Shown: in pieces, positions 5,372 to 12,348 of the stretch | Layout of the letters: every line of letters starts with the position of its first letter | Numbering within the stretch: position 1 is the stretch's first letter | Assembly (NCBI GenBank): GCA_031552315.1 | Contig: JAVBMP010000078.1 | Coordinates: 1-12,351 of the forward strand | Length of the DNA: 12,351 bases | Source: JAVBMP01 sp031552315 | GTDB taxonomy: Bacteria > Desulfobacterota > Desulfovibrionia > Desulfovibrionales > Desulfovibrionaceae | Direction: 5' to 3' | Position numbers and translations under genes: made by a program | Notes under the pieces: model-generated | The model's database searches: none | What the model was told of the DNA's origin: nothing | Seen by the model: the letters and a program-made list of their open reading frames with translations, nothing else

Positions 5372-6943
5372 ATGCCCCCCATGTCTGCCCGTCGCATACT
5401 ATTTTTGGCCCCGGCCTCGTCCGTGACCCGCATTTTCCCTGAACTGCGGGACTCCGGCTTTGAGGTGGGCATTGCGGAAAATATCAAGGGGGCCTCGGCA
5501 TTTATTCGTAAATCTCCGCCGGGGCTTATTCTTTCTCGCGCTTTTTTGCCGGGCTACCGGGTGGAAGACCTTTTGCAGGTTGGGCAGGAAGACCCGGACT
5601 TCCCGCCGGTTATAATTTTTAGCGACCGCCCTTCGCCGGAAGAAGCCCAGCGCCTGCTGGAACTGGGGGCCAAAGATTACTGGGCGGAACCGCTGCTGCT
5701 GGAAAAAATTGAGGCCGTGCTGCCCCTGCCCAAAGTGGCCGCCCCGGCGCCCCGGGTTTCTACCCTTGGCGGGCGCAAGGCGGAAAGCGGGCCGGATATT
5801 GTGGGCGCCCACCCGGTTATTCAGCGGGTGCTGGCCCTGGCGCGGCAGGTTGCCAAATCAAAGGCCACGGTGCTTATTTCCGGCGCGTCCGGCACAGGCA
5901 AGGAAATGTTCGCGCGTTACCTGCACGCCCAAAGCGACCGGGCGGACAAGCCCTTTATTGCCGTAAACTGCGCGGCCCTGCCGGAACATTTGCTGGAAAG
6001 CGAACTTTTTGGGCATGAAAAAGGCTCCTTCACCGGGGCCATTGCCCGCAAGCTGGGCAAGTTTGAACTGGCGCACGGCGGCACCATTTTGCTGGATGAA
6101 ATTTCAGAAATGGATCTGGCCCTTCAGGCCAAACTGCTGCGCGTGCTGCAAGAAGGCGAGGTAGACCGCGTGGGCGGCACAGAAACCGTGCCGGTAGATA
6201 CCCGCGTGCTGGCAACCACCAACCGCAACCTTGAAGACTGGGTCAAGGAAGGCAAGTTCCGGCAAGACCTTTTCTTCCGCCTGAACGTCATACCCTTGCG
6301 CCTGCCGTCTTTGAAGGAACGCGGGGATGATGTGCTGGTGCTGGCGGATTTTTTCATCAACCTTTATGTGCGTGAATACCGCCTGCAACCCGCCTGCCTT
6401 TCACCCCAGGCCACGGCCTGGCTTATGAATTACGACTGGCCGGGCAACGTGCGTGAGCTGCAAAACCTTATGGAACGCGCGGTACTGCTTTCCGGCGGGC
6501 GGCCCATAATGCCGGAACATTTTTTGCTGGAACAGGATTCCTGGCCGCTGTTCCTTGAAGAACAGGCACCTGTGGCCCCTGAAACAGCCGGCGCCGCGCC
6601 CGGTGAATCCACCGGCAAAGCTTCTGGCGAATCTACCGGCGTAATGCCCGGCCTGCCCAAAATGGGCGGGACGGCCCCTGTGGCGAGCGCCGGAGGCGGC
6701 CTTGCGGAAGGGGCCGCGCTTGGGGCGGAAGCCCGTTCAGGCGGAAACGGCGCGGGAAATGCGGAAATTTTCGCGGGCGGGGTAATACCCCTGCATGAAA
6801 TGGAACGCCTGCTTATCCTCAAGGGGCTGGATCAAACTCAGGGCAACCGCACGCAAGCGGCGGAACTGCTGGGCATTTCCGTGCGCACCCTGCGCAACAA
6901 GCTTGCGGAATACAAAGAAATGGGCTTGCCCGTAGAACCATAA
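5372..6943 (+). CDS. Sigma-54 dependent Fis-family activator with a degenerate receiver domain
   Basis: 523 aa from ATG 5372 (ATG 5381 is equally possible; neither has a clear Shine-Dalgarno). Residues 7-118 have a receiver-like pattern, but every catalytic position is altered: APASS where the acidic pair should be, LSRAFLPG with Arg at the phospho-acceptor Asp position, and AEP instead of the KP lysine motif. The AAA+ domain (about 140-385) is complete: Walker A GASGTGKE (171-178), sigma-54 contact loop GSFTGA (218-223; Ser for the usual first Ala), Walker B ILLDE (239-243), sensor ATTNR and GNVRE (358-362). An Ala/Gly/Pro-rich linker (about 395-470) leads to a Fis-type helix-turn-helix (490-515, NRTQAAELLGISVRTLRNKL). 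It activates sigma-54 promoters as a hexameric ATPase, and its signal is unlikely to be phosphorylation. It may act on its own upstream array and promoter. The target regulon is unknown. Confidence 0.9.
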   Translation: MPPMSARRILFLAPASSVTRIFPELRDSGFEVGIAENIKGASAFIRKSPPGLILSRAFLPGYRVEDLLQVGQEDPDFPPVIIFSDRPSPEEAQRLLELGAKDYWAEPLLLEKIEAVLPLPKVAAPAPRVSTLGGRKAESGPDIVGAHPVIQRVLALARQVAKSKATVLISGASGTGKEMFARYLHAQSDRADKPFIAVNCAALPEHLLESELFGHEKGSFTGAIARKLGKFELAHGGTILLDEISEMDLALQAKLLRVLQEGEVDRVGGTETVPVDTRVLATTNRNLEDWVKEGKFRQDLFFRLNVIPLRLPSLKERGDDVLVLADFFINLYVREYRLQPACLSPQATAWLMNYDWPGNVRELQNLMERAVLLSGGRPIMPEHFLLEQDSWPLFLEEQAPVAPETAGAAPGESTGKASGESTGVMPGLPKMGGTAPVASAGGGLAEGAALGAEARSGGNGAGNAEIFAGGVIPLHEMERLLILKGLDQTQGNRTQAAELLGISVRTLRNKLAEYKEMGLPVEP

Positions 6944-6947
6944 ATTC

Positions 6948-6964
6948 ACCCGCCACCGGCGGGT
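6948..6964 (+). terminator. Short GC hairpin between activator and PpiD genes
   Basis: ACCCGCC (6948-6954) and GGCGGGT (6958-6964) flank a 3-nt loop, followed by TTATCTT. It lies 4 bp after the activator stop and just before the AGGAG site (6972-6976) of the next gene. It is likely a weak terminator or partial attenuator, leaving some read-through. Confidence 0.5.
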
Positions 6965-6981
6965 TTATCTTAGGAGACTCC

Positions 6982-8919
6982 ATGCTTGATATTATAAGAC
7001 GCAACTCGCAATCCTGGTTTGTCAAACTGGTTTTTGGGATCATCATCATCGTATTTGTGTTCTGGGGCATCCAGGCCATGAACTCTTCGCCCAACACCGT
7101 GGTAGCGACTGTGGGCAAGGAAGATATTTCCCTTAACGCCTACCAGCGCACGGCGGAAGAAATGATAGACCGCTACCACGCCCAGTACCCCAACCTGACC
7201 TCGGCCGATATGCGGGCCATGGGCGTGTACCCCCAGGTGCTGGACGGCATGATGGTGGAATCGGCCGTAATGCAGGAAGCCAAAGGCATGGGCCTGTTTG
7301 TCACCCCGCAGTCCTTGCGCGCGGTGCTGGCCCAAATGCCGCAATACCTGGGCACCAACGGCAAGTTTGACCAAAACCTTTATAACAAGACCTTTAACCA
7401 AAACCCCAAAGCCCACGCGCAGGAAGAAGCGCGCATAGAACATGGCCTGTTGCAGGCCCAGATGTACGGCTACCTTGAGCAAAGCGTAATTTATACGGAA
7501 AAGGAAGGCCGGGCGCTGTTCAATTTTGAAAATGAACGCCGCCAGATAGACCTGCTGCTTTTCACCATGCAGGAATTTTTGCCAGCTGTCACGGTAAGCC
7601 CGGAAGATTCCCTGGCCTACTATGAAAAAAACAAGGAAAAGTTCAAGGTGCCGGCCATGGCGTCGCTGGATTACGTAGTGGTTGACCCGAACTCTCTGGG
7701 TAAAGCGGCGGCGGCGGAACTTGATGCCAAAAGCGTGCAGGACTACTATGAGGCCAACAAACAAAACTTCAGCACCCCGGAACAGTGGCACGCCCGCCAT
7801 ATCCTTATTCTGGCCGCCAACGCCAACAAGGGTGAAGAAACTCCAGAGGTGAAAAGGGCTGAAGAAGCCATTGCCGCTATTGAAACAGACTTGAAGGCCG
7901 GTAAGGATTTTGCCGCCCTGGCGAAGGAACATTCCCAAGACCCGGGCAGCGCCAAAAACGGCGGCGACCTGGGCTTCATGCCCAAGGGCGTGCTGGTGCC
8001 GGAATTTGAATCCGCCATGCTGGCGCTCAAGCCCGGCCAGGTAAGCGGGGTGGTGCGCACCCAGTTTGGCCTGCACATAATAAAGCTGGAAGAATACAAG
8101 CCCGCCGGAGAAAAACCCCTGCCCGAGGTGGATGCGCAAATCCGGGCGGAAATGGTCAAGAGCAAGGTGTTTTCCCAATTTGCGGCCGTTCAGCCGGAAA
8201 TAGAAGATGACCTTATCCTTGGCAAGGTCAAGCTGGAAGACCTGGCCGGAAAATATAAGCTGGAAGTGAAGAACAGCGGCCTGCAAAGCCTGCAAAACCT
8301 TGGCCCGGAAATGGGCCTTGGCGAGGCTGTCCCGGCAACCGTAATGCAGCTTAAACCCGGCGTCATGCTTTCTAACCTGCTGCAAACCGGCGACGGCTTC
8401 GCGGTGGCCCGTGTCAAGGAAGTAAGCGCGGAAAAAATACCGGAATTTAAAGAAGTTGAAGATCGCATAAACAAACAGCTTAAGGAAGAAAGGGCCTCTG
8501 CCCTGGCCCTGAAGGCTGCGGAATCCGCCCTTGAAGAAGCGCGTAAGGACGGCAAGCTTACGGAAGTTCAAACCCTTAAACTGGTGAAAAACGCCACTGT
8601 GGGCCGTGACGGTTCCATGCCGGATCCCATGGGCCGGGTTTCCAACCTTGGCGATGACGTTTACACCGGGCAGGTGGGCGACTGGCTCCCGCAGGTCTAT
8701 CTTGCTTCCGGCGCGGTGTTCATTGCCCGCATCGCTGAAATTGTGCCGGCTACAGACGGGCAGTGGGATCAGTACAAAAGCCAGGTCATGCAGGCTGTCA
8801 ATGCGCGGGGCAGTGAAGTTGCCGCGCGCAGCTTTGTTGGCCGTTCCTTCCTGCGGCTTGGCGCTACGGTCAATGAAAACAACCCCTATTTGCAGCAAGT
8901 GCTTGGACAGCAGCAATAG
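6982..8919 (+). CDS. ppiD: PpiD/SurA-like periplasmic peptidyl-prolyl isomerase, membrane anchored
   Basis: 645 aa, close to the size of E. coli PpiD (about 620). An N-terminal membrane anchor (about 12-31, LVFGIIIIVFVFWG) leaves the rest in the periplasm. A SurA-like chaperone region follows (about 35-210). A parvulin rotamase domain spans about 268-372 with the usual landmarks HARHILI (270-276), NGGDLGFM (326-333) and FGLHIIKLEE (362-371). The conserved His residues are kept, so this domain may be active. A C-terminal chaperone-like region of about 270 residues is helical and charged. Its role is folding of outer-membrane and secreted proteins near the Sec translocon. The start is set by AGGAG 5 nt before the ATG. 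It lies 38 bp after the activator gene and may be partly co-transcribed with it. No lipobox is present. Confidence 0.88.
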   Translation: MLDIIRRNSQSWFVKLVFGIIIIVFVFWGIQAMNSSPNTVVATVGKEDISLNAYQRTAEEMIDRYHAQYPNLTSADMRAMGVYPQVLDGMMVESAVMQEAKGMGLFVTPQSLRAVLAQMPQYLGTNGKFDQNLYNKTFNQNPKAHAQEEARIEHGLLQAQMYGYLEQSVIYTEKEGRALFNFENERRQIDLLLFTMQEFLPAVTVSPEDSLAYYEKNKEKFKVPAMASLDYVVVDPNSLGKAAAAELDAKSVQDYYEANKQNFSTPEQWHARHILILAANANKGEETPEVKRAEEAIAAIETDLKAGKDFAALAKEHSQDPGSAKNGGDLGFMPKGVLVPEFESAMLALKPGQVSGVVRTQFGLHIIKLEEYKPAGEKPLPEVDAQIRAEMVKSKVFSQFAAVQPEIEDDLILGKVKLEDLAGKYKLEVKNSGLQSLQNLGPEMGLGEAVPATVMQLKPGVMLSNLLQTGDGFAVARVKEVSAEKIPEFKEVEDRINKQLKEERASALALKAAESALEEARKDGKLTEVQTLKLVKNATVGRDGSMPDPMGRVSNLGDDVYTGQVGDWLPQVYLASGAVFIARIAEIVPATDGQWDQYKSQVMQAVNARGSEVAARSFVGRSFLRLGATVNENNPYLQQVLGQQQ

Positions 8920-8964
8920 CCGTTTCCGGGCGTAACAGGGCAAACCTTTTGCGGAGCGCGGGTT

Positions 8965-9450
8965 ATGAGTGAGGCCGGTTACCATCACACCTGGCAGGTT
9001 TCTTGGGAAAAGTTGCAGGCCGATACCCGCGCTTTGGTGCGGCGCATCGCCCCGCATGGGCCGTTTTGCGGCCTGGTGGCGGTGGTGCGCGGCGGGCTTG
9101 TGCCTGCCGGGCTTGTAGCCAGAGAAATGGGCCTGCGCCGGGTGGAAGCCCTGTGCATAGCCAGCTATGACGGTAAAAAACAGGGCGAATGCCGGGTGGA
9201 TGAAGCTTTTGCCGGGCGCATAGGCGATGGCGGCAAGGGCTGGCTGGTAATGGATGACCTTGCGGATACCGGCGGCACAGCCCGCCGTGTGCGTGAATTG
9301 TTGCCCAGGGCATATTTTGCCGCGCTTTACGCCAAACCGGCCGGCAAGGCCCTGTTGGACGCCTATGTGGCCGAGGTAAGCCAGGATACCTGGGTGTGCT
9401 TCCCCTGGGATGCCCCGCCGCTTGTGCTAAGTGAAGCTGACGAGCTGTAA
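8965..9450 (+). CDS. gpt: Xanthine-guanine phosphoribosyltransferase
   Basis: 161 aa, near the usual length of about 152 for Gpt. It transfers the phosphoribosyl group of PRPP to guanine, xanthine or hypoxanthine, giving GMP, XMP or IMP. Landmarks match the E. coli enzyme: VVRGGLVPAGLVAREMG (40-56), CIASYD (64-69), the PRPP loop WLVMDDLADTGGTA (93-106), YAKPAGK (122-128) and base-contacting DTWVCFPWD (141-149). A GGAG site lies 8 nt before the ATG. The gene follows the PpiD gene by 45 bp and precedes a BMP-type uptake system by 96 bp. This fits a salvage step for imported purine bases, an inference from neighbourhood plus the purine/nucleoside link of BMP proteins. It is cytoplasmic, perhaps membrane-associated as in E. 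coli. Confidence 0.92.
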   Translation: MSEAGYHHTWQVSWEKLQADTRALVRRIAPHGPFCGLVAVVRGGLVPAGLVAREMGLRRVEALCIASYDGKKQGECRVDEAFAGRIGDGGKGWLVMDDLADTGGTARRVRELLPRAYFAALYAKPAGKALLDAYVAEVSQDTWVCFPWDAPPLVLSEADEL

Positions 9451-9534
9451 AAAGCGTTAAAGCCCGGCAAACGGCGCGTGAATGGCAAGCCTCAAAACCT
9501 GGCGAGCTGTAAGAATAGCCCAAATACCTTCTTT

Positions 9535-9542
9535 AGGAGGAG
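9535..9542 (+). promoter_or_regulatory. Strong ribosome binding site deciding the binding-protein start
   Basis: AGGAGGAG lies 4 nt (6 nt from the AGGAGG core) before ATG 9547. This, together with the signal peptide directly after it, sets the start there and rules out the GTG at 9478 in the same frame. Confidence 0.85.
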
Positions 9543-9546
9543 TTAT

Positions 9547-10608
9547 ATGATGAAAAGAATCGTGCTTTGTCTGCTTTGCCTGGCGCTTTTCAGCCTGCCG
9601 GCAAACGCTGCGGAAAAAGAACTGAAGGTCGGTTTTGTCTATGTTTCTCCGGTGGGCGACGCCGGCTGGTCCTATGCGCATGACCAGGGGCGCAAGGCCA
9701 TAGCCGCCATGCCCGGCATAAGCACTTCCTTTGTGGAATCTGTGCCGGAAGGGGCGGATTCCGAACGCGTAATCCTGAACATGGCCCGCAAAGGGCATGA
9801 CATCATAATTACCACCAGCTTCGGCTACATGGACCCAACCATAAAAGTGGCCGCCAATTATCCGAACATTACCTTTTTGCATTGCTCCGGCTACAAGACC
9901 GCGCCCAATGTAAGCGCCTTTTTCGGCCGCATTTATCAGCCGCGCTACCTTTCTGGCCTGGTTGCCGGTTCCATGACCAAAAGCAACGTAATAGGCTATG
10001 TGGCGGCCTTCCCCATTCCGGAAGTGATTCGCGGCATAAACGCCTTTACCATGGGAGTGCGGGAAGTAAACCCCAAGGCCGAAGTGCGCGTGGTCTGGAC
10101 AAAAACCTGGTATGACCCGGCTACGGAAAAAGAAGCCGCCAAAAGCCTGATAGACGTTGGCGCGGACGTGATAGCCCAGCATCAGGATTCCCCCGGCCCG
10201 CAAGAAGCCGCGCAAGAAAAGGGAATCTATTCCATAGGCTACAACACAGACCTTAGCAGCTTTGCCCCCAAGGCCCACCTTGTGGCCCCAATATGGAACT
10301 GGACCCCGTTCTATACCGATGTGATAAAGCAGGTACGCGCCGGCACATGGAAGTCCGCCTCCTACTGGCCGGGGCTGGAAAGCGGCATTGTCAACCTTTC
10401 CCCCTACGGCCCCATGGTGCCGCAAGACGTGCGCGCCAAGGTGGATGCCCGCAAGCAGGAAATTATTGACGGCAAGTTTGTGGTCTTCCGTGGCCCGGTA
10501 AAAGACCAGTCCGGCAAAGTGCGCATTGCAGACGGGGCCGCCCCGGAAGATGCCGCGCTTCTGAGCATGGACTGGTTTGTGGAAGGCGTTGTGGGCAACC
10601 CGAAATAG
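9547..10608 (+). CDS. BMP-family ABC transporter solute-binding protein (probable purine/nucleoside uptake)
   Basis: 353 aa from ATG 9547. A signal peptide (MMKRIVLCLLCLALFSLPANA, cut after A21) exports it to the periplasm. There is no clear lipobox, unlike many BMP proteins of Gram-positives and spirochetes. Mature segments fit the BMP/PnrA family: KVGFVYVSPVGDAGWSYAHD near the start, the GYMDPTIKVAANYPNITFLH region, the FFGRIYQPRYLSGLVAG region, and the C-terminal MDWFVEGVVG, similar to the WFVEGV ending of a subgroup. Members bind nucleosides or purine bases and deliver them to a YufP/YufQ-type permease. The gpt gene upstream and the permease downstream support purine uptake, but the ligand cannot be read from sequence. 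Unusually, the ATP-binding gene normally following the binding protein is absent here, and structured repeats lie in its place. Confidence 0.88.
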   Translation: MMKRIVLCLLCLALFSLPANAAEKELKVGFVYVSPVGDAGWSYAHDQGRKAIAAMPGISTSFVESVPEGADSERVILNMARKGHDIIITTSFGYMDPTIKVAANYPNITFLHCSGYKTAPNVSAFFGRIYQPRYLSGLVAGSMTKSNVIGYVAAFPIPEVIRGINAFTMGVREVNPKAEVRVVWTKTWYDPATEKEAAKSLIDVGADVIAQHQDSPGPQEAAQEKGIYSIGYNTDLSSFAPKAHLVAPIWNWTPFYTDVIKQVRAGTWKSASYWPGLESGIVNLSPYGPMVPQDVRAKVDARKQEIIDGKFVVFRGPVKDQSGKVRIADGAAPEDAALLSMDWFVEGVVGNPK

Positions 10609-10649
10609 AGGCTGTCAAGAGTATTTGAAGCCCGTTGCACGATGGCCTC
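10608..10649. repeat. Remnant carrying the CCGTTGCAC-ATGGCCTC end motif
   Basis: Directly after the stop codon, GAGGC (608-612) and GGCCTC (644-649) frame CCGTTGCACGATGGCC (10632-10647). The latter matches the inverted end of the 131-bp element (CCGTTGCACAATGGCC) at all but one base. It may be a truncated relic of that element or a solo hairpin of the family. Confidence 0.4.
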
Positions 10650-10664
10650 ATCTGACGAATCAAT

Positions 10665-10706
10665 GCCGAAGGGCGCGGGGAAATCTTTCCCCGCGCGGCT
10701 TCCGGC
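10665..10706 (+). terminator. GC-rich hairpin after the binding-protein gene
   Basis: The inner stem GCGCGGGGAAA (673-683) pairs with TTTCCCCGCGC (686-696), and an outer stem GCCGAAG/CTTCCGGC adds seven pairs with one bulge. No T tract follows. It probably marks or protects the 3' end of the binding-protein transcript, as abundant binding proteins often have such hairpins between them and the transporter genes. Confidence 0.5.
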
Positions 10707-10713
10707 AACGGCC

Positions 10714-10842
10714 CTAGAGTGGTTTACGCTTGAAATAGTCGCTTAACGGCGAGCAAAGCTCGCCTACGACTATTTCGCAGCAAGGATTTTAAGACAAATC
10801 CTTGCTGAGCAATTCACTCATTTCAATCGTAAATTGCTCTAG
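10714..10842. mobile_element. 129-bp multi-hairpin repeat, copy 1 (left of permease)
   Basis: Bounded by CTAG at both ends, with imperfect terminal inverted repeats (CTAGAGTGGTTTACG versus CTAGAGCAATTTACG read inward). Three consecutive hairpins nearly fill it: GAAATAGTCG/CGACTATTTC (732-741, 767-776) with an inner GGCGAGC/GCTCGCC; AGCAAGGATTT/AAATCCTTGCT (779-789, 796-806); GAGCAATT/AATTGCTC (807-814, 832-839). An inverted copy lies at 12081-12209, about 97% identical by eye. No coding capacity. It could be a non-autonomous IS relic or a REP/BIME-like element. Confidence 0.75.
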
Positions 10843-10870
10843 ATTAAACAGCTTCATGATAAGGCGCTGC

Positions 10871-11932
10871 ATGTCCTTGAAAATTGCCCGGCGGCATGAA
10901 AAACGCGGCCCCAGTTCCGCCCTTATTTTCATAGCGGCCTTTGCCCTTGCCCTGTTTTTAAGCGGCGTACTGCTGCAAATTCAAGGCAAGCCGGGCTTTA
11001 GGGGCGTTATGCTGCTGCTTGAAGGCGGCTTCGGCTACGCGTACAGTTGGGAAGATACCATCTTAAAGGCCATACCCATTTTTCTTTGTTCTTTGGGCGT
11101 GGCCTTTTGCTTTCGCTTGCAGGTGTGGAATATTGGGGCGGAAGGGCAGTTTGTGCTGGGGGCCATTGGCGGTTCCGCCTTTGTGCTGGCCTTTCCCGGC
11201 CTGCCCGCCTGGCTTGCGCTGCCCGGCATGTGCCTGGCGGCTGCCTTGTGCGGGGCCTTGTGGGCGCTTATAACCGCCTTTTGCAAGCTGCGCTTCAATA
11301 TGAATGAGATTATAACCAGCCTTATGCTGAACTATATTGCTATCTACCTGCTGGATTTCCTTATCTTCGGCCCCCTGAAAGACCCTGCCAAAAGCAACCA
11401 CCCGGTAAGCCCCGACTTTCCCCTTGCCGCCATAATGCCGCCGGTTTTCGGGCGGGTGCATGCCGGGCTGCTGCTCTGCCTGCTGCTGGCCGGGGCGGCT
11501 TCCATTTTTTTCAAAAAAACCCGCCTGGGCTTTGAGTTCATGGCCGCGGGCAGCAACCCGGTGGCGGCCCGCTACGCGGCCATGCCCTACGGCTTGCTGG
11601 TTACCATAAGCCTTGGCCTGTGCGGGGGCCTGGCGGGTATGGCCGGGGTAATAGAATGTTCCGCCACTGTCGGACACCTTGAAGCATCCATCGTGGCCGG
11701 GTACGGCTTTACCGCCGTTGTGGTGGCCTGGCTGGCCCGGCTGGAAATACCGCGCATTATCTTTTTTGCCATCATCCTGGCGGGTATTCGGGTGGGGGTG
11801 GAAAATCTGCAAATAGAATTGCAGGTTTCCAAAAACTTCGCCCTTGTAATGGACGGGCTTATCCTGCTTACCGTGCTGGCCGGGCAGTTTTTTGACAGCT
11901 ACTACATCAAGCGCAAACGCCGCGCCGGGTAG
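10871..11932 (+). CDS. ABC transporter permease, BPD_transp_2 / YufP (NupP)-like, for nucleosides or purines
   Basis: 353 aa from ATG 10871. It is a polytopic inner-membrane protein with many hydrophobic stretches (for example 17-35, 66-82, 96-140, 149-167). It carries the family signature VWNIGAEGQFVLGA (85-98) and NMNEIITSLMLNYIA (143-157), typical of the first of two permeases in BMP-type uptake systems. It would form the membrane channel for the solute delivered by the binding protein encoded upstream. The start is chosen because AAGG lies 6 nt upstream and MSLKIARRHEKRGPSS matches the usual basic N-terminus. The frame stays open further left, to a TTG at 10802, but that stretch is the flanking repeat. 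The partner ATPase and second permease are not in the window. The gene is isolated between inverted 129-bp repeats, so its expression may be uncoupled from the binding protein. Confidence 0.88.
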   Translation: MSLKIARRHEKRGPSSALIFIAAFALALFLSGVLLQIQGKPGFRGVMLLLEGGFGYAYSWEDTILKAIPIFLCSLGVAFCFRLQVWNIGAEGQFVLGAIGGSAFVLAFPGLPAWLALPGMCLAAALCGALWALITAFCKLRFNMNEIITSLMLNYIAIYLLDFLIFGPLKDPAKSNHPVSPDFPLAAIMPPVFGRVHAGLLLCLLLAGAASIFFKKTRLGFEFMAAGSNPVAARYAAMPYGLLVTISLGLCGGLAGMAGVIECSATVGHLEASIVAGYGFTAVVVAWLARLEIPRIIFFAIILAGIRVGVENLQIELQVSKNFALVMDGLILLTVLAGQFFDSYYIKRKRRAG

Positions 11933-11943
11933 ATATAAAGACA

Positions 11944-11996
11944 CTGGGGGAAGGGAACCCCAAGGACATGATGTCCTTGAGGTTCCCTTCCCCCAG
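11944..11996. terminator. 53-nt near-perfect palindrome after the permease
   Basis: Two 26-base arms (11944-11969 and 11971-11996) meet around a single central G and differ at one position. They read CTGGGGGAAGGGAACC.. and ..GGTTCCCTTCCCCCAG. It lies 11 bp past the permease stop. No T tract follows (ACCCCCTTCCC), so it may end or protect the transcript rather than act as a standard intrinsic terminator; a cruciform or repeat role is also possible. Confidence 0.6.
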
Positions 11997-12022
11997 ACCC
12001 CCTTCCCTCCTGAACCTCGTTT

Positions 12023-12070
12023 TTCGTCCCGCGCGAAGGTCATATTTGCTTGAATACGTTCTCTCCGCAC
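12023..12070. repeat. Internal fragment of the 131-bp element
   Basis: The core TCCCGCGCGAAGGTCATAT, then TGCTTGAATA and CTCCGCAC, match the middle of the full copies at 614 and 12218 with several substitutions; both element ends are missing. It sits between the palindrome at 11944 and the second 129-bp repeat. Confidence 0.65.
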
Positions 12071-12080
12071 GCGCCACGGA

Positions 12081-12209
12081 ATAGAGCAATTTACGATTGA
12101 AATGAGTGAATTGCTCAGCAAGGATTTGTCTTCAAATCCTTGCCGCGGAATAGTCGTAGGCGAGCTTTGCTCGCCGTTAAGCGACTATTTCAAGCGTAAA
12201 CCACTCTAG
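12081..12209. mobile_element. 129-bp multi-hairpin repeat, copy 2, inverted relative to copy 1
   Basis: Reverse complement of 10714-10842 with about four differences; the left end reads ATAG instead of CTAG and the right end is CTAG. The same three hairpins are kept, with one change in the loop of the second and two just beside it. The pair encloses 1.24 kb that contains the permease gene, its trailing palindrome and a fragment of the 131-bp element. Confidence 0.75.
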
Positions 12210-12217
12210 AGAGGCCA

Positions 12218-12348
12218 TTGCACAATGGCCTTTTTGCCCTTTTACTGCGTCGTGCTTCATCCCGCGCGAAGGTCATATATGCTTGAATATACTCCCTCCG
12301 CACGGAACTCGCACTCCTTGTAAAAGAACAAAAATTCTTATTGTGCAA
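12218..12348. mobile_element. 131-bp MITE-like element, copy B
   Basis: Begins TTGCACAATG and ends ATTGTGCAA; the same length and about 95% identity by eye to 614-744, in the same orientation. It almost touches the 129-bp repeat (8 bp apart). The left flank GAGGCCA together with the element end makes GGCCATTG-CA-CAATGGCC followed by TTTTT (12231-12235), a terminator-like hairpin for plus-strand transcripts. The window ends 3 bp past the element. Confidence 0.7.

Noticed and set aside
6970..9057. Minus-strand open frame of 695 codons opposite the PpiD gene
   Set aside because: It is the GC-driven shadow of a well-supported gene, rich in His, Gly and Phe, with no domain. The same applies to 9457-10425 and 11063-12121.
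9440..9512. CGAGCTGTAA present at the gpt stop (9441) and again at 9503
   Set aside because: Only ten bases, without wider similarity; too short to support a duplication or att site.
9451..9546. Purine riboswitch before the binding-protein gene
   Set aside because: The interval has no paired three-way junction or conserved purine-riboswitch core that I can see, and no terminator or sequestered ribosome site.
10802..10870. TTG or ATG 10856 as permease start
   Set aside because: The sequence from 10802 to 10842 belongs to the 129-bp repeat and ATG 10856 has no ribosome site; 10871 fits the family N-terminus.
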